A DNA stretch of 61,705 nucleotides from Sulfurivermis sp040755915 (GTDB lineage: Bacteria; Pseudomonadota; Gammaproteobacteria; Thiohalomonadales; Thiohalomonadaceae), in contig JBFLWM010000034.1 of the NCBI GenBank assembly GCA_040755915.1, positions 1-61,705 of the forward strand, written 5' to 3'. Numbering within the stretch: the first letter of the stretch is position 1; each line of letters opens with the position of its first letter. Positions 32,725-40,376 of the stretch are shown here, piece after piece. The position numbers and the translations under genes are program-made. The notes below the pieces were generated by a model, which saw only the letters and a list, made by a program, of their open reading frames with translations, was not told where the DNA came from and did no database searches.

Positions 32725-33641
32725 TGATGCACTGGCTGCGCTGGCTGGTGCGCTTCAAGTTGTTGCTGCTGGCCACGGCGGCGCCGCTGCTGCTGGCGGC
32801 GCTCATGTACGGTTTCCTGGTGCGTCCCTATGTGGCCGGTGTCCCGGCACAGATCCCCCTGCATGAGCTGGAGGTGGCCTCGGCGGAGCATATGGAGACC
32901 CTCTTTGCCGGTTATAACTACCACTGGCCGCCACAGGGGCCGCTGCCGCGTATCGCCATCGATCGCTTCCCGGACGATATCGGCCGGGTCGAGGTGACAC
33001 GCAAGAAGGCGCTGTTCTTCCGCGGCCTGCTGCCGCTGGTCGAGGCGGAGAATGCGCGCATCCGCGCCCAGCGCCGCTATATCGAGGAGCGTTTTGCCCT
33101 CGGTCCGCTGCGTCCGGGCACGCGCAACTGGAATCAGGTGGAGAAACTGGCGGAGTTGTACCGTGTGCCCGGCGATCTGAACGACCCGGTGGTGCGCGAG
33201 ATCCTGCTGCGCCGTGTCGACGAGGTGCCTGCCGCGCTGGTGCTGGCGCAGGCCGCCAATGAAAGCGCCTGGGGTACCTCGCGCTTCGCGCGCGAGGCCA
33301 ACAATCTGTTCGGCCTGTGGACCTACAAAAAGGACCTCGGCATGGTGCCGGCCCAGCGCATGGAAGGGGCCAGGCATTACGTGCGCGTGTTTCCCGACCT
33401 GCGCAGTTCGGTGCGCGTCTACCTGTTCAATCTCAACATCGGCCACGCCTATGTCGATATGCGCCGCTCCCGCGCGGCGCTGCGTCTGGCCGGCGCCGCA
33501 CTCGATGCCGAACATCTGGCCGCGGGGTTGCTGCGCTACTCCGAGCGCGGTGCGGAGTATGTGGCGGAGATACAGCGCATGATCAGCAGCAACGGCCTGG
33601 GGCAGCTCGGTTCGCCCGTTCTGGCCCCCGAAGAGCCCTGA
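32724..33641 (+). CDS. Bax-like glucosaminidase-domain protein
   Basis: 305 residues from the ATG at 32724. One N-terminal signal anchor (LLLLATAAPLLLAALMYGF), then a periplasmic region. Residues about 165-290 carry the mannosyl-glycoprotein glucosaminidase fold found in E. coli Bax and FlgJ: PAALVLAQAANESAWGTSRFA, with the catalytic Glu, then ANNLFGLWTY. It probably cuts peptidoglycan GlcNAc linkages. Last gene of the 30009-33641 run. Confidence 0.85.
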   Translation: MMHWLRWLVRFKLLLLATAAPLLLAALMYGFLVRPYVAGVPAQIPLHELEVASAEHMETLFAGYNYHWPPQGPLPRIAIDRFPDDIGRVEVTRKKALFFRGLLPLVEAENARIRAQRRYIEERFALGPLRPGTRNWNQVEKLAELYRVPGDLNDPVVREILLRRVDEVPAALVLAQAANESAWGTSRFAREANNLFGLWTYKKDLGMVPAQRMEGARHYVRVFPDLRSSVRVYLFNLNIGHAYVDMRRSRAALRLAGAALDAEHLAAGLLRYSERGAEYVAEIQRMISSNGLGQLGSPVLAPEEP

Positions 33642-33717
33642 AGTCCGGCTCTGGCATGACGAGCTCTACAGGCGCTCCTCCCATCTCCCGGCACCCGTAG
33701 CCGCAATACCCCGCTGT

Positions 33718-34752
33718 CTATTCATCTACCAGCCAGGGATGGCTGTACCAGTACCAGCGGCCGTCGCCGGCGGGGGCGGTGCAGTTGTAGCGGCTGCGGC
33801 CGCGCGGCAGCCTGTCTGCGGCCTGTACCTGGAGCCTGGTGTCGTCGAGCCAGGTGAGCGGCAAGGGTTGTCCCGCTGCGTTGTAGCAGGCGATGCCGCG
33901 CAGCGGCTGTTGCAGGGTGAGCGTCAGTTGCGGCGGATTGCTGCTGTCGACGTGCGGTTCCCACGGCGCGGCCTGCAGCACCGGCAACGGCAGGCTGCCG
34001 GCCTTGCGCGCGAACGGCTCCAGGGCGGCGAAGCCTTCCGCCATGGGATAGCGCGGCAGGGCGCGGCGATCGGACAGCGGACCGATGGCGCCCGATTGCT
34101 GGCCGAAGCCGATGTAGCCCATGGCCTGCACCAGATCGGCGGCGCGCGTGTCGTATTCGCCGTAGGGATAGGCAAACAGGCGCGGCTCCTGTTCGCTCTG
34201 TTCACCCAGTTCTTCGCGCAGGCGGCGCTGCGCCCGTTCGATGTCGGCACGCACGCGCCGCTTCCAGGCGGCGTCGCTTTCATCGGCACGGCGTTCGGCC
34301 ATGGAGTCATGGCTGGCGGTGTGATTGGCGAAGCGCACGCCTTCCTTCTGCATGGCGCGCATCTGTTCCCAGGTCATGAAACCGCCCAGCCGGCGATCCA
34401 CCGGGTCGGTGTTGACGAACACGGTAAACGGCCAGCCGCGCGCCTTGAGGCGTGGCCAGGCGTGCTCGTGGACCGACAGATAGGCATCATCGACGGTGAT
34501 GGCAATGGTGCGCTCGGGCAGGGGCTCGTTGTGCAGGACGTGGGTGACGATGCGCTCCAGCGGCCAGACCTGATAGCCGTTCTGCGCCAGATAGTCGAGC
34601 TGGGCGTCGAATTGCTCCAGGCGGATGCTGGTGGAGGGATAGCGGTCCTCGCCGAAGCGGTGGTACATGAAGACCACTGCATGGGAGGCGGCAGCGGCTG
34701 TGCCGGCGACGGTCAGCAGCAGGACAGCGATCAACAGGAGGACGGGGCGCAT
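33718..34752 (-). CDS. Polysaccharide deacetylase (CE4) family protein
   Basis: 344 residues with a Sec signal (cleavage after AAA, about 22). NodB-type motifs: AVVFMYHRFGED, TVDDAY (Asp-Asp, catalytic base and metal), NHTASHDSM (metal His-x3-His) and FAYPYGEYD. They support de-N-acetylation of a GlcNAc polymer in the periplasm. The C-terminal ~80 residues form a separate beta-rich extension (PPQLTLTLQQPLRGIACYN) of unknown role. It is transcribed in the same direction as the OmpA-like gene, with a hairpin between them. Confidence 0.88.
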   Translation of the reverse strand: MRPVLLLIAVLLLTVAGTAAAASHAVVFMYHRFGEDRYPSTSIRLEQFDAQLDYLAQNGYQVWPLERIVTHVLHNEPLPERTIAITVDDAYLSVHEHAWPRLKARGWPFTVFVNTDPVDRRLGGFMTWEQMRAMQKEGVRFANHTASHDSMAERRADESDAAWKRRVRADIERAQRRLREELGEQSEQEPRLFAYPYGEYDTRAADLVQAMGYIGFGQQSGAIGPLSDRRALPRYPMAEGFAALEPFARKAGSLPLPVLQAAPWEPHVDSSNPPQLTLTLQQPLRGIACYNAAGQPLPLTWLDDTRLQVQAADRLPRGRSRYNCTAPAGDGRWYWYSHPWLVDE

Positions 34753-34768
34753 GAGGGATATTCACAGG

Positions 34769-34799
34769 ATGGCAACGGTCCTGACTGGACCGTTGCCAT
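34769..34799. terminator. Hairpin between the OmpA-like and deacetylase genes
   Basis: Perfect 13-bp stem ATGGCAACGGTCC / GGACCGTTGCCAT with loop TGACT, just after the OmpA-like stop on the minus strand and just before the deacetylase start. It lacks a T-run, so termination may be partial. Confidence 0.6.
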
Positions 34800-34815
34800 T
34801 GTACTGCCGCAGAGA

Positions 34816-35466
34816 TCAGCGTGCACCGTGGATGGTGATCTCCACCCGGCGATTGGTGGCGCGACCGGCGGCAGTGGTGTTGTCGGCGATGGGGCGGTTC
34901 ATGCCGTAACCGGTGGTGCTGATCCTGTCGCCGTTCACGCCTTGTTCGACCAGATAGCGCTTGACCGACTGGGCACGCCGCTCCGACAAGGTCTGGTTGA
35001 AGGCGGCGGCACCGGTATTGTCCGTGTGGCCGGCCACTTCGATGCTGTCCACCGACTCCAGCGCACGGATGCGCTGCGCCAGCTGATCCAGCTGGGCACG
35101 TGCCGCCGATCGCAGCTCATCGCTGCCCGGAGCAAAGGACGTGTCACCGCGCAGCGTGACCGGCTGTTCTGCCGGGACGGCGGCGGGGGCGGGTGCCGCC
35201 TTCGGCGTGGGGGGAGCAACGACAGGTGCCGGTGCGGGGGCGGGCCGCGCAGCCGGAGTGGTCGCTGCCCTGGCCACCGGGCGGGCACCGCAGTCGGCAC
35301 TGGCCAGCTCCCTGGTCCAGTCCTTGGTCTGGACACAACCACCGGAGCCATCGTGTACCACACGGCCATCCTGATCGTGCCAATACGGCTGTACGGCAAG
35401 GGCCAGGTCGGTTGTGCACATGCAGACGACGGCAAGGGTGCTATGCAACAGGCGCGGTATCATCAT
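34816..35466 (-). CDS. OmpA-family peptidoglycan-binding protein
   Basis: 216 residues from the ATG at 35466, with AAGGA 7 nt upstream. Sec signal, then a short domain with two Cys (HDGSGGCVQTKDW ... SADCG), then a Pro/Ala linker (about 75-110). The C-terminal OmpA domain (about 112-215) has VAGHTDNTGAAAFNQTLSERRAQSV and GYG...NRRVEI, including the Asp and Arg that bind diaminopimelate. It should anchor the outer envelope to peptidoglycan. No beta-barrel of its own. Confidence 0.9.
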   Translation of the reverse strand: MMIPRLLHSTLAVVCMCTTDLALAVQPYWHDQDGRVVHDGSGGCVQTKDWTRELASADCGARPVARAATTPAARPAPAPAPVVAPPTPKAAPAPAAVPAEQPVTLRGDTSFAPGSDELRSAARAQLDQLAQRIRALESVDSIEVAGHTDNTGAAAFNQTLSERRAQSVKRYLVEQGVNGDRISTTGYGMNRPIADNTTAAGRATNRRVEITIHGAR

Positions 35467-35570
35467 GATGTTGTCCTTTTCTGATTGGGAGGATGAACTT
35501 AACATACTGGCCTTGATTGAAAAATTTGCAATGTCAAATACGCACGGAGTGTGTGTTTTACGGGGATGTC

Positions 35571-36185
35571 ATGAGCGGATGCTGTGAGCAGGGTTGTTCG
35601 CTGGATGCGCGCCGGGTACAGCAGCGGGCTACGTTGCGTATGGTGTTGCTCATCAATGCCGTAATGTTTGTCGTGATCGTCGCAGCGGCCCTGTACGGCC
35701 GTTCTACGGCGTTGCTGGCCGACAGTCTGGACAATCTGGGTGATGCGCTGACCTATGGCCTCAGTCTCTATGCGGTGGCACGCGGCGCGCGCGTCAAGGC
35801 GCAGGTGGCGCTGTTCAAGGGGGCGCTGATCTTTCTCGCCGCCAGTGTGGTGGCCGGACAGTTGCTGTATCGCCTGTTTGTACCCGCAGTACCTCTGTTC
35901 GAGGTGATGGGCGTGTTCAGTCTGCTGGGGCTGGCGGCCAATGCGCTGTGCCTCGCGCTGTTATGGCGCCATCGCCACGAGGACGTGAACATGAGTTCGG
36001 TGTGGGAGTGTTCGCGCAACGACATCATTGCCAATCTGGCGGTCTTCGTCGCCGCCGGCGCGGTGTGGCTGGCCGGTTCCGGCTGGCCGGACCTGGCGGT
36101 GGCGGCGCTGCTGGTGGTGGTGCTGTTGCGCTCGGCCTGGCGCGTGATCCGTTCGGCGCAGCGTGAGCTGCGGGCGGCGGTCTGA
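35571..36185 (+). CDS. Cation diffusion facilitator with Cys-rich N-terminus
   Basis: 204 residues from the ATG at 35571. The first ten residues (MSGCCEQGCS) place three Cys ahead of helix 1, a possible metal-capturing tail. Six membrane helices with the CDF metal site pattern in helix 2 (LLADSLDNLGDALTYG) and helix 5 (SRNDIIANLAVF). The usual C-terminal cytoplasmic dimer domain is absent, so it is shorter than ZitB/CzcD. Probably exports Zn, Cd, Co or Fe. First gene of a three-gene run with GNAT and VIT-like proteins. Confidence 0.82.
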   Translation: MSGCCEQGCSLDARRVQQRATLRMVLLINAVMFVVIVAAALYGRSTALLADSLDNLGDALTYGLSLYAVARGARVKAQVALFKGALIFLAASVVAGQLLYRLFVPAVPLFEVMGVFSLLGLAANALCLALLWRHRHEDVNMSSVWECSRNDIIANLAVFVAAGAVWLAGSGWPDLAVAALLVVVLLRSAWRVIRSAQRELRAAV

Positions 36186-36194
36186 GCCGCGGCC

Positions 36195-36680
36195 ATGGCC
36201 ATGATCCGCTTGCGGCCGTTTCGTGTCACGGATGTTGCGCGGTTGCATGAGGTCTTCCATTCGTCCGTGCATGGTCTGGCATGCGATTGGTACAGTGCGG
36301 AGCAACTGGCGGCGTGGGCGCCCCATGACTACGATGCGGTGGCCTGGGCCAGGCGGCTGCAGCAGGCGCGGCCGTGGGTCGCCGAACGCGAGGGGAGCAT
36401 CATCGGCTATGCCGACCTGCAGCCCGATGGCTATATCGACCAGTTTTTCGTTGCGGCGGAGGCGGCCGGTTGCGGTGTGGGCACGGCGCTGATGCAGAAT
36501 CTCCTGCAGCAGGCGGCTGTGAGAGGCCTGGCGCAGGTCCATGCCGATGTCAGTCGGGCGGCAGAAGGTTTCTTTGGGCGTTACGGTTTTGTGGTGGAGT
36601 GTGTGCAGACAGTGGTGGTGCGCGGTGTGCCGTTGCAGAATGCCCGCATGGTGCTGTCACTGTCCGGCGCCGGGAGCTGA
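36195..36680 (+). CDS. GNAT-family N-acetyltransferase
   Basis: 161 residues; starts at 36195 or 36201. GNAT features: RLRPFRVTDVARLHEVF at the start, acetyl-CoA loop AAGCGVGTALMQNLL (R/Q-x-x-G-x-G/A type) and the C-terminal FFGRYGFVVE. Resembles YafP-type acetyltransferases. Substrate unknown. It lies 9 bp after the CDF gene, and the VIT-like gene starts 4 bp later. Confidence 0.88.
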   Translation: MAMIRLRPFRVTDVARLHEVFHSSVHGLACDWYSAEQLAAWAPHDYDAVAWARRLQQARPWVAEREGSIIGYADLQPDGYIDQFFVAAEAAGCGVGTALMQNLLQQAAVRGLAQVHADVSRAAEGFFGRYGFVVECVQTVVVRGVPLQNARMVLSLSGAGS

Positions 36681-36684
36681 TGTG

Positions 36685-37167
36685 ATGAGTCTGAAACAAT
36701 CCTTGCGCACCGGTTTCAGTTTCGGCCTCACCTCCGGGGTGATCACCACCCTCGGCCTGATGGTGGGACTGCACTCCGGTACCCACTCCTCGCTGGCGGT
36801 GATCGGCGGGGTGATCACCATTGCGGTGGCCGATGCCTTTTCCGACGCCCTCGGCATCCACATTGCCGAGGAATCCACCGCCGGGCGCAGCACCCTGGCG
36901 GTATGGGAGGCCACCTTCGCCACCCTGTTCTCCAAGGCCTTCATCGCCCTGACCTTTCTGGTGCCGCTGCTGCTGCTGGAGCTGGGCACGGCGATCCTGG
37001 TGGCGATCGGCTGGGGGCTGGGGCTGATCGCCCTGCTGTCCTGGCACTTGGCGCGCCATCGCGGCGAGCCGCCCCTGCACGTCATCGCCGAACACCTGTT
37101 CATTGCGGTCATCGTCATCGTCGCCACCCACTTCATCGGCGACGGCGTGGCGGCGGTATTCGGCTGA
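36685..37167 (+). CDS. VIT1/CCC1-type iron/manganese transporter-like protein
   Basis: 160 residues from the ATG at 36685, with GGAG about 8 nt upstream, inside the GNAT stop region. Five hydrophobic helices. The start FGLTSGVITTLGLMVGLHSG and the following GGVITIAVADAFSDALGIHIAEES match the first helices of vacuolar-iron-transporter proteins. It lacks the long cytoplasmic metal-binding insertion of larger members. Probably moves Fe2+ or Mn2+ across the inner membrane. Confidence 0.75.
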   Translation: MSLKQSLRTGFSFGLTSGVITTLGLMVGLHSGTHSSLAVIGGVITIAVADAFSDALGIHIAEESTAGRSTLAVWEATFATLFSKAFIALTFLVPLLLLELGTAILVAIGWGLGLIALLSWHLARHRGEPPLHVIAEHLFIAVIVIVATHFIGDGVAAVFG

Positions 37168-37253
37168 CCCCTGGCAGGGCGTCCCCTGAAGCCTGCAAGC
37201 CGTTGACGTGTCGGGTGTTTGTGGTTTTGCGCGTCCACAGTGACGGGCTTTGC

Positions 37254-37259
37254 TACAAT
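37254..37259 (+). promoter_or_regulatory. Extended -10 box of tex
   Basis: TGC-TACAAT, an extended -10 element, 38 bp before the tex start. The downstream bases GCCGCCC also follow the TACAAT of the GltD-like/nifJ operon. No good -35 box is visible. Confidence 0.45.
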
Positions 37260-37296
37260 GCCGCCCCTTCCGTTTCCTGCCGATCACCGTTTGCCC

Positions 37297-39600
37297 ATGA
37301 ATATCGCCCAACGCATCGCCAACGAACTTGCCGTCAAGGTAGCCCAGGTGGAGGCGGCCATCGCCCTGCTCGACGAGGGCGCCACCGTCCCCTTCATCGC
37401 CCGCTACCGCAAGGAGGTCACCGGGGGCCTGGATGACACCCAGCTGCGTACCCTGGAGGAGCGCCTGACCTATCTGCGCGAGCTGGACGAGCGCCGCGCT
37501 ACGGTGCTGAAGAGCATCGAGGAGCAGGGCAAGCTGACCCCCGAACTGAAGGCGGCCATTCTGGCGGCGGACACCAAGACCCGCCTGGAAGACCTGTATC
37601 GCCCCTACATGCAGAAGCGCCGCACCAAGGCGCAGATCGCCCGCGAGGCGGGGCTGGAGCCGCTGGCCCGGGCGCTGCTGGCCAACCCGACGTTGCGGCC
37701 CGAAGACGAGGCCGCCCAATACATCGACGCCGACAAGGGCGTGGCCGATGCCGCTGCCGCGCTGGATGGTGCGCGCCAGATCCTGATGGAGGATTTCGCC
37801 GAGGACGCCGAGCTGGTGGGGCGCCTGCGCGAGTACCTGTGGGAACAGGGTCAGATGGTGTCCAGGGTGGCCGAGGGCAAGGAGGACGAGGGCGCCAAGT
37901 TCTCCGACTACTTCGATCACCGCGAACCGCTCAAGGGCGTGCCCTCGCACCGCGCCCTGGCGTTGTTCCGCGGCCGCAAGGAAGGCTTCCTCAATCTCTC
38001 CCTGGTGCTGCCCGATGACGAGGCCTTGCCGGCGGGCCAGCTCGGCAGCGCCGAGCGCATGATCGCCGCCCATGTCGGCGTCAGCGAGCAGGGCCGCCCC
38101 GCCGACCTGTGGCTGAAGGAGACGGTGCGCTGGGCCTGGCGCGTGAAGATCTTCACCCACCTCGACACCGACCTGAAGACGCGCCTGCGCGAGGCGGCGG
38201 AGGAGGAGGCGATCAAGGTATTCGCGCAGAATCTGCACGACCTGCTGCTCGCCGCGCCGGCCGGGCCGCGCGCCACCCTCGGCCTCGACCCCGGCCTGCG
38301 CACCGGCGTGAAGGTGGCGGTGGTGGACAACACCGGCAAGCTGGTGGACACGGCGACCATCTACCCGCACGAGCCGAAGCGGCAGTGGGACCAGTCCATC
38401 GCCGTGCTGGCCGCGCTGGCGAAGAAGCACAACGTCGAGCTGATCAGCATCGGCAACGGCACCGCCTCGCGCGAGACCGACAAGCTGGCTGCCGATCTCA
38501 TCAGGCTGCATCCCGAGCTGCGCCTCACCAAGATCATGGTGAGCGAGGCGGGCGCCTCGGTGTACTCCGCCTCCGAATACGCGGCGAAGGAATTTCCCGA
38601 CGTGGACGTGTCGCTGCGCGGCGCGGTGTCCATCGCCCGCCGCCTGCAGGACCCGCTGGCCGAGCTGGTGAAGATCGACCCCAAGTCCATCGGCGTCGGC
38701 CAGTACCAGCACGACGTGTCGCAGACGCGCCTGGCGCGCATGCTCGATGCGGTGGTGGAGGACTGCGTGAATGCGGTCGGTGTCGACGTCAATACCGCCT
38801 CCAGCGCGCTGCTGACCCGCGTCGCCGGCCTCAATCCGACGCTGGCAGCAAACCTCGTGGCCTACCGCGACGAGCACGGTGCCTTTGCCAACCGTCAGGC
38901 CCTGCTCAAGGTGCCGCGCCTGGGCGACAAGACCTTCGAGCAGTGCGCCGGCTTCCTGCGCGTGATGAACGGCGACAACCCGCTCGACGCCTCCGCGGTA
39001 CACCCCGAGGCCTATCCGGTGGTGGAAAAGATTCTTGCCACCACCGGCAAGGGCATGCGCGAGGTGATCGGCAATACCGGACTGCTCGGCAGGCTGGCGG
39101 CGAACGATTTCGTCGACGCACGCTTCGGCGAGCCGACGGTGCGCGATATTTTGAAGGAACTGGAAAAGCCGGGGCGCGACCCGCGTCCCGAGTTCAAGAC
39201 CGCCAGCTTCCGCGAGGGCGTCGAGGACCTGAAGGACCTGGAGCCGGGCATGATCCTGGAGGGCGTGGTCACCAATGTCACCAACTTCGGCGCCTTCGTC
39301 GACATCGGCGTGCACCAGGACGGTCTGGTGCACATCTCCGCCCTGGCCGACAAGTTCGTCAAGGACCCGCGCGAGGTGGTCAAGGCCGGCGACGTGGTGA
39401 AGGTGAAGGTGCTGGAGGTGGACGTGAAGCGCCGCCGTATCGCACTCACCATGCGCCTGAGCGATGACCAGCGCGATCACGTATCATCGGCAATGCCCAG
39501 GGAGCGGCCGGGCAAAGGCGGCAAGCCGCGCCAGGAGCGCCGCGATGCGCCGGCGCCGGGTGGCGCCATGGCCGAGGCCTTTGCCAAACTGAAGCGCTGA
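37297..39600 (+). CDS. tex: Tex-family transcription accessory protein
   Basis: 767 residues from the ATG at 37297, full length for Tex. Order: N-terminal helical domain (PFIARYRKEVTGGLDD), YqgF-like RNase H fold (TLGLDPGLRTGVKVAVVD), helix-hairpin-helix region (VGVDVNTASSALLTRVAGL, ALLKVPRLGDKTFEQCAGF) and a C-terminal S1 domain (GMILEGVVTNVTNFGAFVDIG). It binds nucleic acid and affects transcription; it is conserved across bacteria. The S1 domain is followed by a short basic tail. It ends 11 bp before a palindromic repeat. Confidence 0.96.
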   Translation: MNIAQRIANELAVKVAQVEAAIALLDEGATVPFIARYRKEVTGGLDDTQLRTLEERLTYLRELDERRATVLKSIEEQGKLTPELKAAILAADTKTRLEDLYRPYMQKRRTKAQIAREAGLEPLARALLANPTLRPEDEAAQYIDADKGVADAAAALDGARQILMEDFAEDAELVGRLREYLWEQGQMVSRVAEGKEDEGAKFSDYFDHREPLKGVPSHRALALFRGRKEGFLNLSLVLPDDEALPAGQLGSAERMIAAHVGVSEQGRPADLWLKETVRWAWRVKIFTHLDTDLKTRLREAAEEEAIKVFAQNLHDLLLAAPAGPRATLGLDPGLRTGVKVAVVDNTGKLVDTATIYPHEPKRQWDQSIAVLAALAKKHNVELISIGNGTASRETDKLAADLIRLHPELRLTKIMVSEAGASVYSASEYAAKEFPDVDVSLRGAVSIARRLQDPLAELVKIDPKSIGVGQYQHDVSQTRLARMLDAVVEDCVNAVGVDVNTASSALLTRVAGLNPTLAANLVAYRDEHGAFANRQALLKVPRLGDKTFEQCAGFLRVMNGDNPLDASAVHPEAYPVVEKILATTGKGMREVIGNTGLLGRLAANDFVDARFGEPTVRDILKELEKPGRDPRPEFKTASFREGVEDLKDLEPGMILEGVVTNVTNFGAFVDIGVHQDGLVHISALADKFVKDPREVVKAGDVVKVKVLEVDVKRRRIALTMRLSDDQRDHVSSAMPRERPGKGGKPRQERRDAPAPGGAMAEAFAKLKR

Positions 39601-39611
39601 TACCGACAATG

Positions 39612-39687
39612 CTGTAGGAGCCGAGTCCTCTCGGCGAACGGTGCCGAGGTCAGGCGTTGCTTTCGCCCACGGAGTGGGCTCCTACAG
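39612..39687. repeat. GTAGGAGC palindromic repeat, copy 1
   Basis: 76-bp element with perfect 11-bp ends CTGTAGGAGCC / GGCTCCTACAG in the tex-UPF0149 gap. The interior resembles copy 3 (shared GGCGAACGG and CCACGGAG words). Confidence 0.8.
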
Positions 39688-39722
39688 GTAACAACATCAA
39701 CTCCCTGAACGGAAATAACTGC

Positions 39723-40307
39723 ATGAACAACACAGCACAATTGGACGAGGCCGGGCTGGTGCGGCTGGAAGAGTTTCTCGGCTCCGAACAGCGCCCGCAG
39801 GAATGCATGGTGCTGGACGAGCTGGACGGCTTCCTCACCGCCCTGGTGTGCACGCCGGATGACGTGCCGGCCGGGGAGTGGCTGGCCGAGGTGTGGGGCG
39901 GGGAGAATCCCGGCTTTGCCGACGAGTGCGAGGAGCGGGATATCGTGGAGCTGATCTTCGCGCTGCGCCGCTCCATCGAAGAGGAATTGCGTGACAGCGA
40001 TGTCTTCGAGCCCATGTGGTATGTCGGGCTGGACGACGAGGATAACGAGGTGGTCGAGCCGGAGGGCTGGTGCTCGGGATTCATGCGCGCCACGCAGTTG
40101 CGCAGTGCTTACTGGGATCGCCTGTTCGAGTCCGATGAACAGTACCTCTGGCTGGCGCCGATCATCGCCTTCGCCGTCTATCAGCTGCCGGAGTCGGCGG
40201 AAGATCCGATGCTGGCGCAGCTGGGCAGCGATCAGTCGCTGCGCGATGAGTTCATCAATGCCATTCCGCCGGCGGTGCAGGATATCTATCGGTCACGGGC
40301 AGTGTAG
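39723..40307 (+). CDS. UPF0149 (YecA/YgfB) family protein
   Basis: 194 residues from the ATG at 39723. Family-typical start with LDELDGFLTALVCTPDDVPAGEWL, acidic throughout, plus PEGWCSGFMRA and the C-terminal PPAVQDIYR. No SEC-C zinc tail, so it is the short YgfB-like type. Cytoplasmic, function not established. Palindromic repeats flank the gene on both sides, and its TAG stop (40305-40307) lies inside the second one. Confidence 0.87.
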   Translation: MNNTAQLDEAGLVRLEEFLGSEQRPQECMVLDELDGFLTALVCTPDDVPAGEWLAEVWGGENPGFADECEERDIVELIFALRRSIEEELRDSDVFEPMWYVGLDDEDNEVVEPEGWCSGFMRATQLRSAYWDRLFESDEQYLWLAPIIAFAVYQLPESAEDPMLAQLGSDQSLRDEFINAIPPAVQDIYRSRAV

Positions 40308-40375
40308 GAGCGAATCGTATTCGCGACCTGCGTGCCCACCCAGGACGCTTAATCGCGGACACGGTCCGCTCCTAC
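40304..40375. repeat. GTAGGAGC palindromic repeat, copy 2
   Basis: 72-bp element with ends GTAGGAGCG / CGCTCCTAC filling the gap between the UPF0149 gene and glycogen phosphorylase. It contributes the UPF0149 stop codon. GGAGCGAATCGT in it recurs within the valS insertion. Confidence 0.8.
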
Positions 40376-40376
40376 C

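Noticed and set aside
36550..39480. 976-codon open frame antisense to tex
   Set aside because: Overlaps tex, the GNAT gene and the VIT-like gene on the other strand; no recognisable domain.
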